From contig JZRA01000026.1 of assembly GCA_001567485.1 (NCBI GenBank), positions 1-64,000 on the forward strand: 64,000 bases of DNA, given 5' to 3'. The notes beneath the pieces were generated by a model that worked only from the letters and a program-made list of their open reading frames with translations, did not search any database and was not told the origin of the DNA. This DNA is from Chloroflexi bacterium OLB13 (lineage in GTDB: Bacteria; Chloroflexota; Anaerolineae; Aggregatilineales; Phototrophicaceae). A program made the translations under genes and the position numbers. Positions 47,471-55,583 of the stretch are shown here, in pieces; position 1 is the stretch's first letter, and each line of letters opens with the position of its first letter.

Positions 47471-48270
47471 GAACCAAGAGTCCGACGATGGCAACCGGCC
47501 TGACGCAAAGCGTGTCGCGTGCGCTCAGCATCCTCACCTGCTTCACCGATGAGACGCCCGAACTGCGCATGACCGACATCAGCCAGCGGCTCGACCTGAC
47601 GCCCAGTCTGGTCTCGCGCCTGCTTGGCACGTTGGAACATGATGGCTTTGTCGAACAAGATTCGGCGACCGGCATGTACCGGCTTGGCCGCGCGATCTTG
47701 ACGCTGTCCGGCGTGACGCTCAACCACAATCAGCTGCGCAACGCGGCCCTCAGCGAAATGCAGTCTGCCTCACAGCGGGTCAATCTCGGCGTCAACCTAT
47801 CGGTGCTGGACGACGACAAGATCATCTACTTGGCGCATATTGAGACGCCCGACAACCCGCGCCCGTACACGCTGATCGGCAAGCGCAATCCGCTGCATGC
47901 GACGGCTATGGGCAAGACGCTGCTGGCGCATCTGCCGGAAGCTCACCGCGACAAGCTGGTCGACCGGCTGAATCTCATCCCGTATACGGTCAAGACCATC
48001 ACGACACGGCCTGTCCTGCTTGAACAACTCGACGCCATTCGGCAGCAGGGGTACGCCATCGAAAATGAGGAGCTGGCGCTCGGCCGGTTATGTATCGCGG
48101 GGCCGGTGCGTGACAAATCCGCGCGCGTCGTCGGATCGATCAGCTTCAGCGGGCCGCTCAGCCAAACCCGCTGGGAGACGCGCCACGCCGAGCTGGTCGA
48201 GAACATCATCGAGCTGTGTGACCGTGTCTCGATGCGGCTGGGCTACATCACCGCCGCCGGGATGATGTAG
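47467..48270 (+). CDS. IclR-family transcriptional regulator
   Basis: 267 residues. N-terminal winged HTH (QSVSRALSILTCFTDETPEL, then MTDISQRLDLTPSLVSRLLG) and C-terminal effector domain (NPLHATAMGKTLLAHLPE, GYAIENEELALGRLCIAGPV). ATG at 47467 overlaps the dipeptidase stop. IclR proteins bind small acids such as 2-keto-3-deoxygluconate (KdgR type) and repress or activate catabolic operons. Its position between the two transcription units, each preceded by the same AT-rich palindrome, makes it the likely local regulator. Confidence 0.9.
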   Translation: MRTKSPTMATGLTQSVSRALSILTCFTDETPELRMTDISQRLDLTPSLVSRLLGTLEHDGFVEQDSATGMYRLGRAILTLSGVTLNHNQLRNAALSEMQSASQRVNLGVNLSVLDDDKIIYLAHIETPDNPRPYTLIGKRNPLHATAMGKTLLAHLPEAHRDKLVDRLNLIPYTVKTITTRPVLLEQLDAIRQQGYAIENEELALGRLCIAGPVRDKSARVVGSISFSGPLSQTRWETRHAELVENIIELCDRVSMRLGYITAAGMM

Positions 48271-48367
48271 GAACCTCCCCCCACCGTGCGGAGCGCGATG
48301 AGGGCGAGGTCTTCTGGAGGGGGTGGGGCGGCGCCCCGATTTGACCGGGCAAGTCATAGGAGCAGGC

Positions 48368-49525
48368 ATGAGCCGAATCGTCAGTGTTGAAGCGATCCCC
48401 GTCCGCATCAAGCGTGATGTCGCGTATTTGGGCGCGCTGCCGCAGGGTGCGGGTGACCGGCAGTACTTCGTGCGCCCGCCGTACCGCGCGCTGTATTCGG
48501 CGTATTTCGAGACGGTGTTCGTCAAGATCGTCACCGACGACGGCGCGGTGGGTTGGGGTGAGGCCCTCGCGCCGGTCGCGCCTGAAGTCGTGCAGACGAT
48601 CGTCATGCAATTATTGACGCCGGTGCTTGTAGGCCGCAGTCCACTTGACGGCGGCGTGCTGTGGAACGTGATGTATGACCTGATGCGTGAGCGCGGTTAC
48701 TACGGCGGCTTTATGCTGGACGCCATCAGCGCGTGTGATATCGCGCTGTGGGACGCGCGCGGCAAGCTGTTGGATCAGCCGGTCTATCAACTGCTAGGCG
48801 GGGCGTACCGCGAGACCATCCCGTGCTACGTGTCCGGCCTGCCCAAGCCGACCGATCCTGAACGGGTCGCCCTCGCGCTCGACTGGACGACGAAGGGGTT
48901 CCGTGCGTTCAAGCTCGCGGCCGGGTTCGGCGTGAAGGAGGACACCGCCAGCATCGCCGCGCTGCGCAATGCGTTAGGGCCGGATTCGCCGCTGCTGCTC
49001 GACGCACACTGGGTGTATTCGCTTGATGAATCGGTGCGGCTGGGGCGCAATCTGGAGGCGCTCGACGCGGCCGTGCTTGAAGCGCCGATCAACCCGGAGG
49101 ACATCGACGCGCACGTCGAGCTGGCGCGCGCCGTCGCGATCCCGGTCGCTATCGGCGAGACGGAACGCACACGCTACCAGTTCCAGCCGTGGCTCACCCG
49201 GCGCGGCGCGGATCTACTACAACCGGATGTTGGGCGGGTGGGGCTGTCCGAACTCATCAAGATCGCACAGATGGCGGAGGCGTTCAACATCCCGGTCGCG
49301 CCGCATTTGAGCGTCGGCCTTGGCGCGTGCATCAGCGCATCGATCCACGCTGCCGCCGCGATTCCCAACCTATACATGCTTGAATATCAACCGCCGGTGT
49401 TCGAGCTGGCGAACGCGCTGCTGAAGACGCCGCTGATCTGCGAGCGCGGTCGTTATCGCCTGCCCGAAGGCGCGGGGCTGGGCATCGAAATTGATGAAGC
49501 ACGCCTGCGTCAGTTGCAAGCATAA
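48368..49525 (+). CDS. Enolase-superfamily sugar-acid dehydratase, complete active site
   Basis: 385 residues, start MSRIVSVEAIPVRIKR with AGGAG 8 bases upstream. All three Mg2+ ligands are canonical: Asp in LLLDAHWVY, Glu in VLEAPINPED, Glu in VAIGETERTRYQF. Lys lies in FRAFKLAAGFG and His in VAPHLSVG. Of the three family members in this region this is the one expected to be fully active, dehydrating an aldonate or aldarate to its 2-keto-3-deoxy form. Follows the IclR gene after about 100 bases and precedes the importer promoter. Confidence 0.86.
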   Translation: MSRIVSVEAIPVRIKRDVAYLGALPQGAGDRQYFVRPPYRALYSAYFETVFVKIVTDDGAVGWGEALAPVAPEVVQTIVMQLLTPVLVGRSPLDGGVLWNVMYDLMRERGYYGGFMLDAISACDIALWDARGKLLDQPVYQLLGGAYRETIPCYVSGLPKPTDPERVALALDWTTKGFRAFKLAAGFGVKEDTASIAALRNALGPDSPLLLDAHWVYSLDESVRLGRNLEALDAAVLEAPINPEDIDAHVELARAVAIPVAIGETERTRYQFQPWLTRRGADLLQPDVGRVGLSELIKIAQMAEAFNIPVAPHLSVGLGACISASIHAAAAIPNLYMLEYQPPVFELANALLKTPLICERGRYRLPEGAGLGIEIDEARLRQLQA

Positions 49526-49556
49526 GGAGCGATGGTGTGTATGACATAGGATGAAT

Positions 49557-49585
49557 TTGCATAATATAGGAATGTATTCTATATT
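49557..49585 (+). promoter_or_regulatory. Promoter of the ABC importer operon
   Basis: TTGCAT (49557-49562), exactly 17-base spacer, TATATT (49580-49585). The transcript start would be near 49592, giving a leader of about 110 bases before the substrate-binding protein gene. The spacer and -10 are entirely covered by the operator-like palindrome. Confidence 0.65.
49563..49585. promoter_or_regulatory. Candidate IclR operator over the importer promoter
   Basis: 23-base imperfect palindrome: left arm AATATAGGAAT, right arm ATTCTATATT. It spans the whole spacer and -10 of the promoter, so a bound protein would block RNA polymerase. The left arm is shared with the palindrome before the dipeptidase gene. 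Confidence 0.65.
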
Positions 49586-49702
49586 CTGATCGTCGATCGC
49601 TGTGGGCGATTCGGTCAAGGAGGGTTGTCCTTGAAGAACGACTGCCGTTTCCAGATCCCCTTCCACGCCGTCGATCCGTTGGTAACTGAGGAGAGTTAAT
49701 CC

Positions 49703-50959
49703 ATGAAACGTCGCATATTTGTTGTCGTCGCACTTTTGAGCCTCATCGCCGCGTTCTCCGTCTCTGCGCAAGAATCGCCCATGACCCTGCGGCTTGCGTC
49801 GTGGCAGTGGGAAGATCCCGCCTATCTGCCGTTTTGGGAAGGCACCACGAACGCCTTTATGGAAGCCAACCCGAATGTCACCATCGAGCGCTTCGCATTC
49901 CCGATTGACCAGCTTTGGAACCAGATCAACCTGCAAGTCGCCGCCGGCACGCCGCCTGAGCTGCTCGAAGTCACCGGCTTCAACGTGTTCGAGTATATGA
50001 ACCTCGGCGTGTTGGCCCCGCTGAACGACTGCTTCGCCGGCACCGACATCGTCGAGAAGGTTGACGGGGAAGACAGCTACGCCGTTGACGCCGATGGCAA
50101 CATTTACGCGCTAAACCTGTCGGCACGCACGCTCGCGCTGTGGGTCAACAAGCCGATGTTCGATGCGGCTGGCGTCGAAGTCCCGACCAACTTCGAGGAG
50201 TTCAAGGCCGCGGCCATCGCGCTGACCAACCCCGCTAAAGAGGAGTTCGGCCTTGTGCTGACCAACACCGCCCACTCGCGCTTCTACGAGTCGGTGCTGG
50301 ACATGGTCGTCGGCTACGGCGGCCACTGGACGAAGGACGGCAAACCGGCGTTCACCGAGCCAGAGGTCATTCAGGGCGTACAGTTCTTCAAGGATCTGTT
50401 CGACGCTGGTGTCATGCCGATCGGTGTTGACGGCGCGCCGTCGCAGTACGCGTTCTTCAACAGCGGCAAGGTCGCCATGACGATTGACGGCCCGTGGTAC
50501 TGGGCAGTCGTCAGCGAGCAGAACCCCGAACTGGCGGCTAACATTGAGATCCACCGGATGCCGACCGACAGCGGCTTGCCCACCGGCGGCCCGAACAACC
50601 TGATCGGCATCGCTGCCGGCCTCGATGACGCGACATTCGCGGTCGCTTGCGAATACATCAAGTCGATTGCGACGACCGAGTGGGGGCAGGTCTGGACCAA
50701 CAGCAGCGGTACGATCAACCCGATCGAGGGCGCTGTCTCTGAGGACTATCTGATCGAGAACCCGTGGTTCGCCTTCTACGCCGAGGATCTCGCCAACTAC
50801 GTGCCGGTCGCCGCGCCGGGCCTCGAAATCTATCACGGCAGCTTGCAGACGATGATTAACAACAAGCTGGTCGAGGTCATGTACGACGACAAGCCGGTCG
50901 AGCAGGCGATGGCCGAACTTCAGGAAGAGGTCGAAGAGTTCATCGCAGACCAAATGTAG
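49703..50959 (+). CDS. ABC sugar transporter, extracellular substrate-binding protein
   Basis: 418-residue family 1 solute-binding protein. Signal peptide MKRRIFVVVALLSLIAAFSV with cleavage after VSA (about 22); no lipobox Cys, so it is released or anchored otherwise. Mature features: ANPNVTIERFAFPIDQLWNQ, YALNLSARTLALWVNK, FFNSGKVAMTIDGPWYW and GGPNNLIGIAAG, all typical of oligosaccharide or sugar-acid binders. GAGGAGAG precedes the ATG. No ATPase gene is in the operon, so a shared MsmK-type ATPase must serve it. A long hairpin follows its stop. Confidence 0.9.
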   Translation: MKRRIFVVVALLSLIAAFSVSAQESPMTLRLASWQWEDPAYLPFWEGTTNAFMEANPNVTIERFAFPIDQLWNQINLQVAAGTPPELLEVTGFNVFEYMNLGVLAPLNDCFAGTDIVEKVDGEDSYAVDADGNIYALNLSARTLALWVNKPMFDAAGVEVPTNFEEFKAAAIALTNPAKEEFGLVLTNTAHSRFYESVLDMVVGYGGHWTKDGKPAFTEPEVIQGVQFFKDLFDAGVMPIGVDGAPSQYAFFNSGKVAMTIDGPWYWAVVSEQNPELAANIEIHRMPTDSGLPTGGPNNLIGIAAGLDDATFAVACEYIKSIATTEWGQVWTNSSGTINPIEGAVSEDYLIENPWFAFYAEDLANYVPVAAPGLEIYHGSLQTMINNKLVEVMYDDKPVEQAMAELQEEVEEFIADQM

Positions 50960-50973
50960 TGCGCCGCGCACTC

Positions 50974-51007
50974 ACGAGGCAGATCGGATCCGTCCGGTCT
51001 GCCTCGT
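50974..51007. other. Strong hairpin between binding-protein and permease genes
   Basis: ACGAGGCAGA (50974-50983) pairs with TCTGCCTCGT (50998-51007); inside, a T-G wobble and CGGA/TCCG extend the stem to 15 pairs with a 4-base loop. There is no following T-run, so it probably protects the upstream mRNA or partly ends transcription, giving more binding protein than permease, as known for malE-type operons. Confidence 0.7.
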
Positions 51008-51037
51008 ATTGGCGATGAGTAGAAAAGGGGACTTTCG

Positions 51038-51931
51038 GTGACGTACACCCTGCGCGGCAGGATGATCCCGTACCTGCTGCTGGCGCCGGCCGCCGTCATC
51101 ATGGTGCTGGTCATCTTCTATCCGATGGTGTACAGCGCGCAGATCAGCTTTACCGATGCGCAGCTTTTGCGGTTCTCGCAGCGCGAATACATCGGTCTCG
51201 AAAACTATACCCGGATGCTGAACCGAAGCGACTTTTGGACATCGGTTGGGCGCACGCTGACGTACACGGCCGGCACGGTGGTCATCAGCTACACCGTCGG
51301 CCTCTTCGTCGCAGTCATCCTCAATCAGAACTTCCGCATGCGGTGGCTGGTGCGCACGCTGATGATGATCCCGTGGGCGACGCCGTGGCTGGTCGTTACC
51401 TTGATCTGGTTCGTCATGTTCAACCCGCAGATCGGGCCGATCAATCAAGTGTTGAAGGGACTGGGGATCATCGAGTCCGGCCGAACGTGGCTGTATTCGT
51501 CCGATACCGCCATGCTCAGCATCGTCATCACGACGAGCTGGCGGCTGTTCCCTGCCGTCACGTTGATCCTGCTGGCGAGCCTGCAAAGCATCCCGTCGGA
51601 GCTGTACGAAGCCGCCGAGGTCGATGGGGCCAACCCCCGGCAGCGTTTCTTGCACATCACGCTGCCGTCGATTCGCACCGCCAGCATCACGATGATCACG
51701 CTGCTGACGATCTGGTCGTCCAAGCTGTTCACAATCGCGTGGACGCTGACGCAGGGCGGCCCCGGAGATGCGACACGCGTGCTGTCGGTTTACACCTACC
51801 AAGAGGCGTTCACCAACAATCGTCTGGGGCGCGGGTCATCCTTGGCGATGCTCTCGTTCGTGTTGAGCTTGGCGCTGGTCGTGACGTACTTCGTCCTTCT
51901 ACGCCGTGACGAAAAGCGGGTGGAGCCATGA
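51038..51931 (+). CDS. ABC sugar transporter permease 1 (MalF/UgpA type)
   Basis: 297 residues, six helices. Start is GTG behind GGGGA. Helix 1 is MIPYLLLAPAAVIMVLVIF; the EAA loop that docks the ATPase is YEAAEVDGANPRQRFLHIT, near residue 190. Inner-membrane half of the translocation channel, paired with the following gene, whose ATG overlaps its stop (ATGA). Substrate presumably a sugar acid or uronate oligosaccharide, from context. Confidence 0.92.
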   Translation: MTYTLRGRMIPYLLLAPAAVIMVLVIFYPMVYSAQISFTDAQLLRFSQREYIGLENYTRMLNRSDFWTSVGRTLTYTAGTVVISYTVGLFVAVILNQNFRMRWLVRTLMMIPWATPWLVVTLIWFVMFNPQIGPINQVLKGLGIIESGRTWLYSSDTAMLSIVITTSWRLFPAVTLILLASLQSIPSELYEAAEVDGANPRQRFLHITLPSIRTASITMITLLTIWSSKLFTIAWTLTQGGPGDATRVLSVYTYQEAFTNNRLGRGSSLAMLSFVLSLALVVTYFVLLRRDEKRVEP

Positions 51932-52815
51932 GCGCCTTCGCCGCCCACTCGCTCGAAGCCGATCTCGCGCTCAAGGCGCAAGCGCGCCGCCGCAAGATGA
52001 TCGCCGGGTTCGGCTTCTTCGTGTTGGTGGTGACGTCGACCATCGCCGTCGTCTATCCGTTCTACTGGATGGTAATGGCCTCGTTCACGCCGGAAGGATA
52101 CAGCCTCACCAACGCGCCGCTGCTGCTGCCTGACCGGTTCAGTGTCGAGGCGTATCAGTCGGTTTTCGCCGAACGCCCGTTGATGACGTGGCTCGGCAAC
52201 ACAATCGCGGTGACGCTCGGTGGGACGGCTATCGTGCTGCCCGCCGCGCTCTTGGCGTCCTACGGCCTCAACCGCTTTCGCTTCCGTGGGCGGATGGTCT
52301 TCATCTTCCTTGTTCTCTTGTGTCAACTGCTGCCCGCCTCGGCGCTGATCGTGCCGATCTTCTTGATCTTCCGCGACTATAAGCTGATCGACACGACGCT
52401 GGGCGTGACCATCGCGTTCACGACGTTCATGCTGCCCATGGCGATCTGGGTCTTGTGGGGATACATCCAGACGATCCCGCATGAGTTCGAGGAAGCGGCG
52501 ATGGTGGATGGATGCAACGGCTTGCAGGCGTTTATACGCGTCACGCTGCCGCTGGCGATGCCCGGAATCGCCGCGACGGCTTTGTTCATCTTCCTCGAAG
52601 GATGGAATCACTACTTGTTGGCGTTCGTGCTGACCAGCGACACGCAGCAGTGGGTGATTTCGCTGGGGCTGTATTCGTTCATCGGCCAGTATGTGATCGA
52701 GATCGAGCAAATGATGGCGACCTCGGTGATTGCGGCGTTCCCCGCTTTGGTCGTATTCGCGATCATGCAGCGGTATTTGCGCGGCGGCCTCTCGCTAGGC
52801 GGTCTGAAAGGGTAA
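51928..52815 (+). CDS. ABC sugar transporter permease 2 (MalG/UgpE type)
   Basis: 295 residues, six helices. EAA loop EEAAMVDGCNGLQAFIRVTL near residue 190. Periplasmic loop after helix 1 carries FYWMVMASFTPEG, typical for MalG-like subunits. Translationally coupled to permease 1 and followed after nine bases by the epimerase gene, so importer and intracellular enzymes are one transcript. Confidence 0.92.
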   Translation: MSAFAAHSLEADLALKAQARRRKMIAGFGFFVLVVTSTIAVVYPFYWMVMASFTPEGYSLTNAPLLLPDRFSVEAYQSVFAERPLMTWLGNTIAVTLGGTAIVLPAALLASYGLNRFRFRGRMVFIFLVLLCQLLPASALIVPIFLIFRDYKLIDTTLGVTIAFTTFMLPMAIWVLWGYIQTIPHEFEEAAMVDGCNGLQAFIRVTLPLAMPGIAATALFIFLEGWNHYLLAFVLTSDTQQWVISLGLYSFIGQYVIEIEQMMATSVIAAFPALVVFAIMQRYLRGGLSLGGLKG

Positions 52816-52824
52816 GGCATTACG

Positions 52825-53811
52825 ATGCGTGTCCTCGTCACCGGGGCCAGCGGCCGGATCGGTTCTGCGCTGGCTGGGTATCTGAAATCGCAGGGGCATT
52901 GGGTGCGCGGCTTCGACCTCGTCAAGCCATCGGACCAGCTCGATGACTCCATCGCCGGCAGCCTTAACGACAACGACGCGCTCGAACAGGCGCTGGACGG
53001 AGTCGAGGCGGTCGCTCATCTCGCCGCGCTCATGGCGTGGCACCCGAAAGACCTCACGCGGTTGTTCGAGATCAACGTCACCGGCACGTTTCAACTGCTG
53101 TCCGCGGCGAAGGGACGCGGGCTGAAGCGTTTCGCGTTCGCCAGCTCCGGCGAGGTCTATCCCGAACTCAACCCGCGCAGCCTGCCGATCACCGAAGATC
53201 ATCCCACCTTGCCCACCAGCCCATACGGCATGACCAAGCTGTTGGGCGAGACGCTGGTACGCAACCTCGGCGCACAGCACGACATTCCGTACGTCATCCT
53301 GCGCTTCTCGCACACGCAGACCGCCGACGAGCTGCTCGATCCCAACGGCCCCGTGTCTGGCCCGCGCTTCCATATCAACGCCAAGATACGCCAGCTTCAG
53401 GGGATGCCGCAGACTGAGCCGGTGCAGAAGACGATCGCTGCCTTGCAGGCGGTCGCCACCGTGCCCGAACAGCATTACATCAGCCTGAACCAGAGCGGCG
53501 AACCGTTTATGATGGGCGTGTGCGACGTGCGCGACCTGTGCAAGTGGATCGCGCTAGGCCTGACACGTGACGCCGCTGTGGGCGAGACGTTCAACATCGG
53601 GGGGCTGCACAGTTTCAAGTTCGACGAAGCGATCCGCTACATGGCGCGAGTCACTGGCCTGCCTGTGCGCGAGGTGCGGCTGTTCACCACCGACTACCGC
53701 TACGAGACCAGCATCCAGAAGGCGGTAGACGTGCTCGGCTATACGCCGGAGTACGACATCTTCAAGATGATCGACGACGCGGCGACACGACGGCCCGCCC
53801 CCAGCGTGTGA
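52825..53811 (+). CDS. NAD-dependent epimerase/dehydratase-family protein
   Basis: 328-residue extended SDR. VTGASGRIGSAL (5-16) binds NAD; ASSGEVYPE gives the catalytic Ser/Thr region and YGMTK the Tyr-Lys pair. The operon context (importer, KDG kinase, KDPG aldolase) suggests oxidation or epimerisation of a hexuronate or hexonate, possibly as a uronate dehydrogenase, but it does not match that family closely enough to name. Its stop overlaps the alternative GTG start of the kinase gene. Confidence 0.83.
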   Translation: MRVLVTGASGRIGSALAGYLKSQGHWVRGFDLVKPSDQLDDSIAGSLNDNDALEQALDGVEAVAHLAALMAWHPKDLTRLFEINVTGTFQLLSAAKGRGLKRFAFASSGEVYPELNPRSLPITEDHPTLPTSPYGMTKLLGETLVRNLGAQHDIPYVILRFSHTQTADELLDPNGPVSGPRFHINAKIRQLQGMPQTEPVQKTIAALQAVATVPEQHYISLNQSGEPFMMGVCDVRDLCKWIALGLTRDAAVGETFNIGGLHSFKFDEAIRYMARVTGLPVREVRLFTTDYRYETSIQKAVDVLGYTPEYDIFKMIDDAATRRPAPSV

Positions 53812-53813
53812 CG

Positions 53814-54782
53814 ATGCACGACCTACGCCGCTTCGACATCGTGACGCTGGGTGAGACGATGCTGCGGATCGTCCCGCCGCCGCCCCTGCGCCTCGGCCAG
53901 TCAGAGACGCTCGCGCTCAGCTTTGGCGGCGCGGAGTCGACCGTCGCGGCTAATCTCGCGTGGCTCGGCCATCGTTCGGCGTGGTTCTCGCGCGTGCCGG
54001 ACAACCCGCTTGGGCGCCAGCTCGTGCGCACCCTGCGCGGCTACGGCGTCGACTGCGACGATGTCGTATTCGATCCGCAGGCGCGGCTTGGCCTCTATTT
54101 CGTGGAACTCGGCCCTGCCCCGCGCGGCATACAGGTGTGGTACGACCGCAAGCACTCCGCCGCCAGCCTGATGCGCCCAGAGGAGATTCCTGCGGGTTGG
54201 ATCGAACAGGCGCGTTGGCTGCATCTCACCGGCATCACGCCCGCGCTGAGCGACACCTGTGCGCAGACGACACATGCTGCACTTGATCGCGCACGGGCTG
54301 CCGGGCTGACCGTCTCGTTCGACGTCAATTATCGCGCGCTGCTGTGGCCTCCGCAGGCCGCGGGCGCCGCCCTCGAACCTCTATGCAAAGCCGCAGACAT
54401 CACGTTCGTCGCCCGCCGAGACGCCGACGCGCTGTTTGGCATCAAAGGTGAACCTAGCGACGTCGCGCGCACGCTTTACGGCCGTTGGGGCGGCACGGTG
54501 ATCGTGACCTCCGGCGAACAAGGCGCGGCGGCTTATGACGGCACAGCGGCGTATCACGTTGACGCGATACCAACCACCCTCGTCGACCGGCTCGGCGCGG
54601 GGGATGCCTTCACCAGCGGCGTGATCGATCAACTAAGGGCTGGCGCGCCGCTTGAAACTGCGCTGCGCTTTGCGGCGGCGCTGGCCGCGATAAAATTGTC
54701 ACTCTCCGGCGATATTGCGCTGGTGACGCGCGCTGAGATCGAGCGTGTCATGCGCGATCAGTCCGCGCTGCTTCGGCGGTAA
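53814..54782 (+). CDS. kdgK: PfkB-family sugar kinase, 2-keto-3-deoxygluconate kinase-like
   Basis: 322 residues from the ATG; a GTG two codons earlier is possible. FGGAESTVAANLAWLG is the first PfkB signature and DRLGAGDAFTSGVI the second, with catalytic Asp in GAGD. SFDVNYRALLW is the substrate-side motif seen in KDG kinases. It would phosphorylate 2-keto-3-deoxygluconate (or galactonate) made by the dehydratases, giving KDPG for the aldolase encoded next. The symbol is a context-supported guess. Confidence 0.82.
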   Translation: MHDLRRFDIVTLGETMLRIVPPPPLRLGQSETLALSFGGAESTVAANLAWLGHRSAWFSRVPDNPLGRQLVRTLRGYGVDCDDVVFDPQARLGLYFVELGPAPRGIQVWYDRKHSAASLMRPEEIPAGWIEQARWLHLTGITPALSDTCAQTTHAALDRARAAGLTVSFDVNYRALLWPPQAAGAALEPLCKAADITFVARRDADALFGIKGEPSDVARTLYGRWGGTVIVTSGEQGAAAYDGTAAYHVDAIPTTLVDRLGAGDAFTSGVIDQLRAGAPLETALRFAAALAAIKLSLSGDIALVTRAEIERVMRDQSALLRR

Positions 54783-54910
54783 GGAGCAGCCTGACCTCAC
54801 CCCTCGGCCCTCTAATTTGGCTGAGGGGGAGTCAAGCGCAGCGAGTCGGGATGAAGTAGGGCTGGGACTCGGAACAGCGCCGGAATGACCGCGCTGAAAG
54901 GATTCGTTCC
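54783..54910. repeat. Short gap with partial palindromic repeat
   Basis: No gene. CCTCACCCCTCGGCCCTC and GGCTGAGGGGGAG at 54793-54832 form a degenerate member of the C-rich palindromic repeat family. Confidence 0.45.
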
Positions 54911-55552
54911 ATGACCGATATGTCGGTCATCACATCGACGGGCATTATCGCCATTGTGCGCGGCGATCACGCGGCGCAGGTGCATACGGTGGCGACCGCA
55001 CTGTACGAGGGCGGCGTGCGCGCGGTCGAGGTGACGATGAACTCGCCGGGCGCGCTCGACATGATCGCTGGGTTGGCCGCCAAGTGGCAGGATCGCATGC
55101 TGATCGGCGCTGGCACCGTGCTGACCGTCGAGCAGTTCGACGCGGCGGTTTCGGCTGGGGCGCAGTTTGTGGTCATGCCGGATACGTTTCCGCCGGTGAT
55201 CGAACGCGCTCGCCAGCGGGGTATCGAACCGATCCCCGGCGCATATACAGCTACGGAAGTTCGTACGGCGGTGCGTGCCGGGGCGCGTTATGTCAAGCTG
55301 TTTCCCGCCATGCCGGCTGGCCCCAAGTACCTCGCGCAGCTGCGCGCGCCGCTGGATGGCGTGCACTTTGTCCCAACCGGTGGGATCGACGATGCAAACC
55401 TCACGGATTTTGTGCGTGCTGGCGCTGTCGCGTTGGGAATCGGCAGCACGCTCGTCTCACGCCGGTTCGACGGCTCGCCCGCGCAGATGGACAACCTGCG
55501 CGATACCGCCCAACTGCTCATCAGCCTATTCGCTCAAGCCCGTCGGACGTAG
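54911..55552 (+). CDS. eda: KHG/KDPG aldolase
   Basis: 213-residue class I aldolase that splits 2-keto-3-deoxy-6-phosphogluconate into pyruvate and glyceraldehyde 3-phosphate. Signature residues: Arg17 in IAIVRGD, Glu40 in RAVEVTMNSPG, GAGTVLT, and Schiff-base Lys129 in ARYVKLFPA; TGGID lies at the phosphate-binding end. With the dehydratases and KDG kinase it completes an Entner-Doudoroff-type route for imported sugar acids. It lies 128 bases after the kinase gene, across a degenerate repeat. Confidence 0.92.
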   Translation: MTDMSVITSTGIIAIVRGDHAAQVHTVATALYEGGVRAVEVTMNSPGALDMIAGLAAKWQDRMLIGAGTVLTVEQFDAAVSAGAQFVVMPDTFPPVIERARQRGIEPIPGAYTATEVRTAVRAGARYVKLFPAMPAGPKYLAQLRAPLDGVHFVPTGGIDDANLTDFVRAGAVALGIGSTLVSRRFDGSPAQMDNLRDTAQLLISLFAQARRT

Positions 55553-55583
55553 GGGACGCGGGCCGGCATCCAGCGCGCCACGA

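Noticed and set aside
48274..48328. C-rich/G-rich hairpin before the third enolase-family gene
   Set aside because: The arms CCTCCCCCCACC and GGAGGGGGTGGGG are not proper reverse complements beyond a 7-base match.
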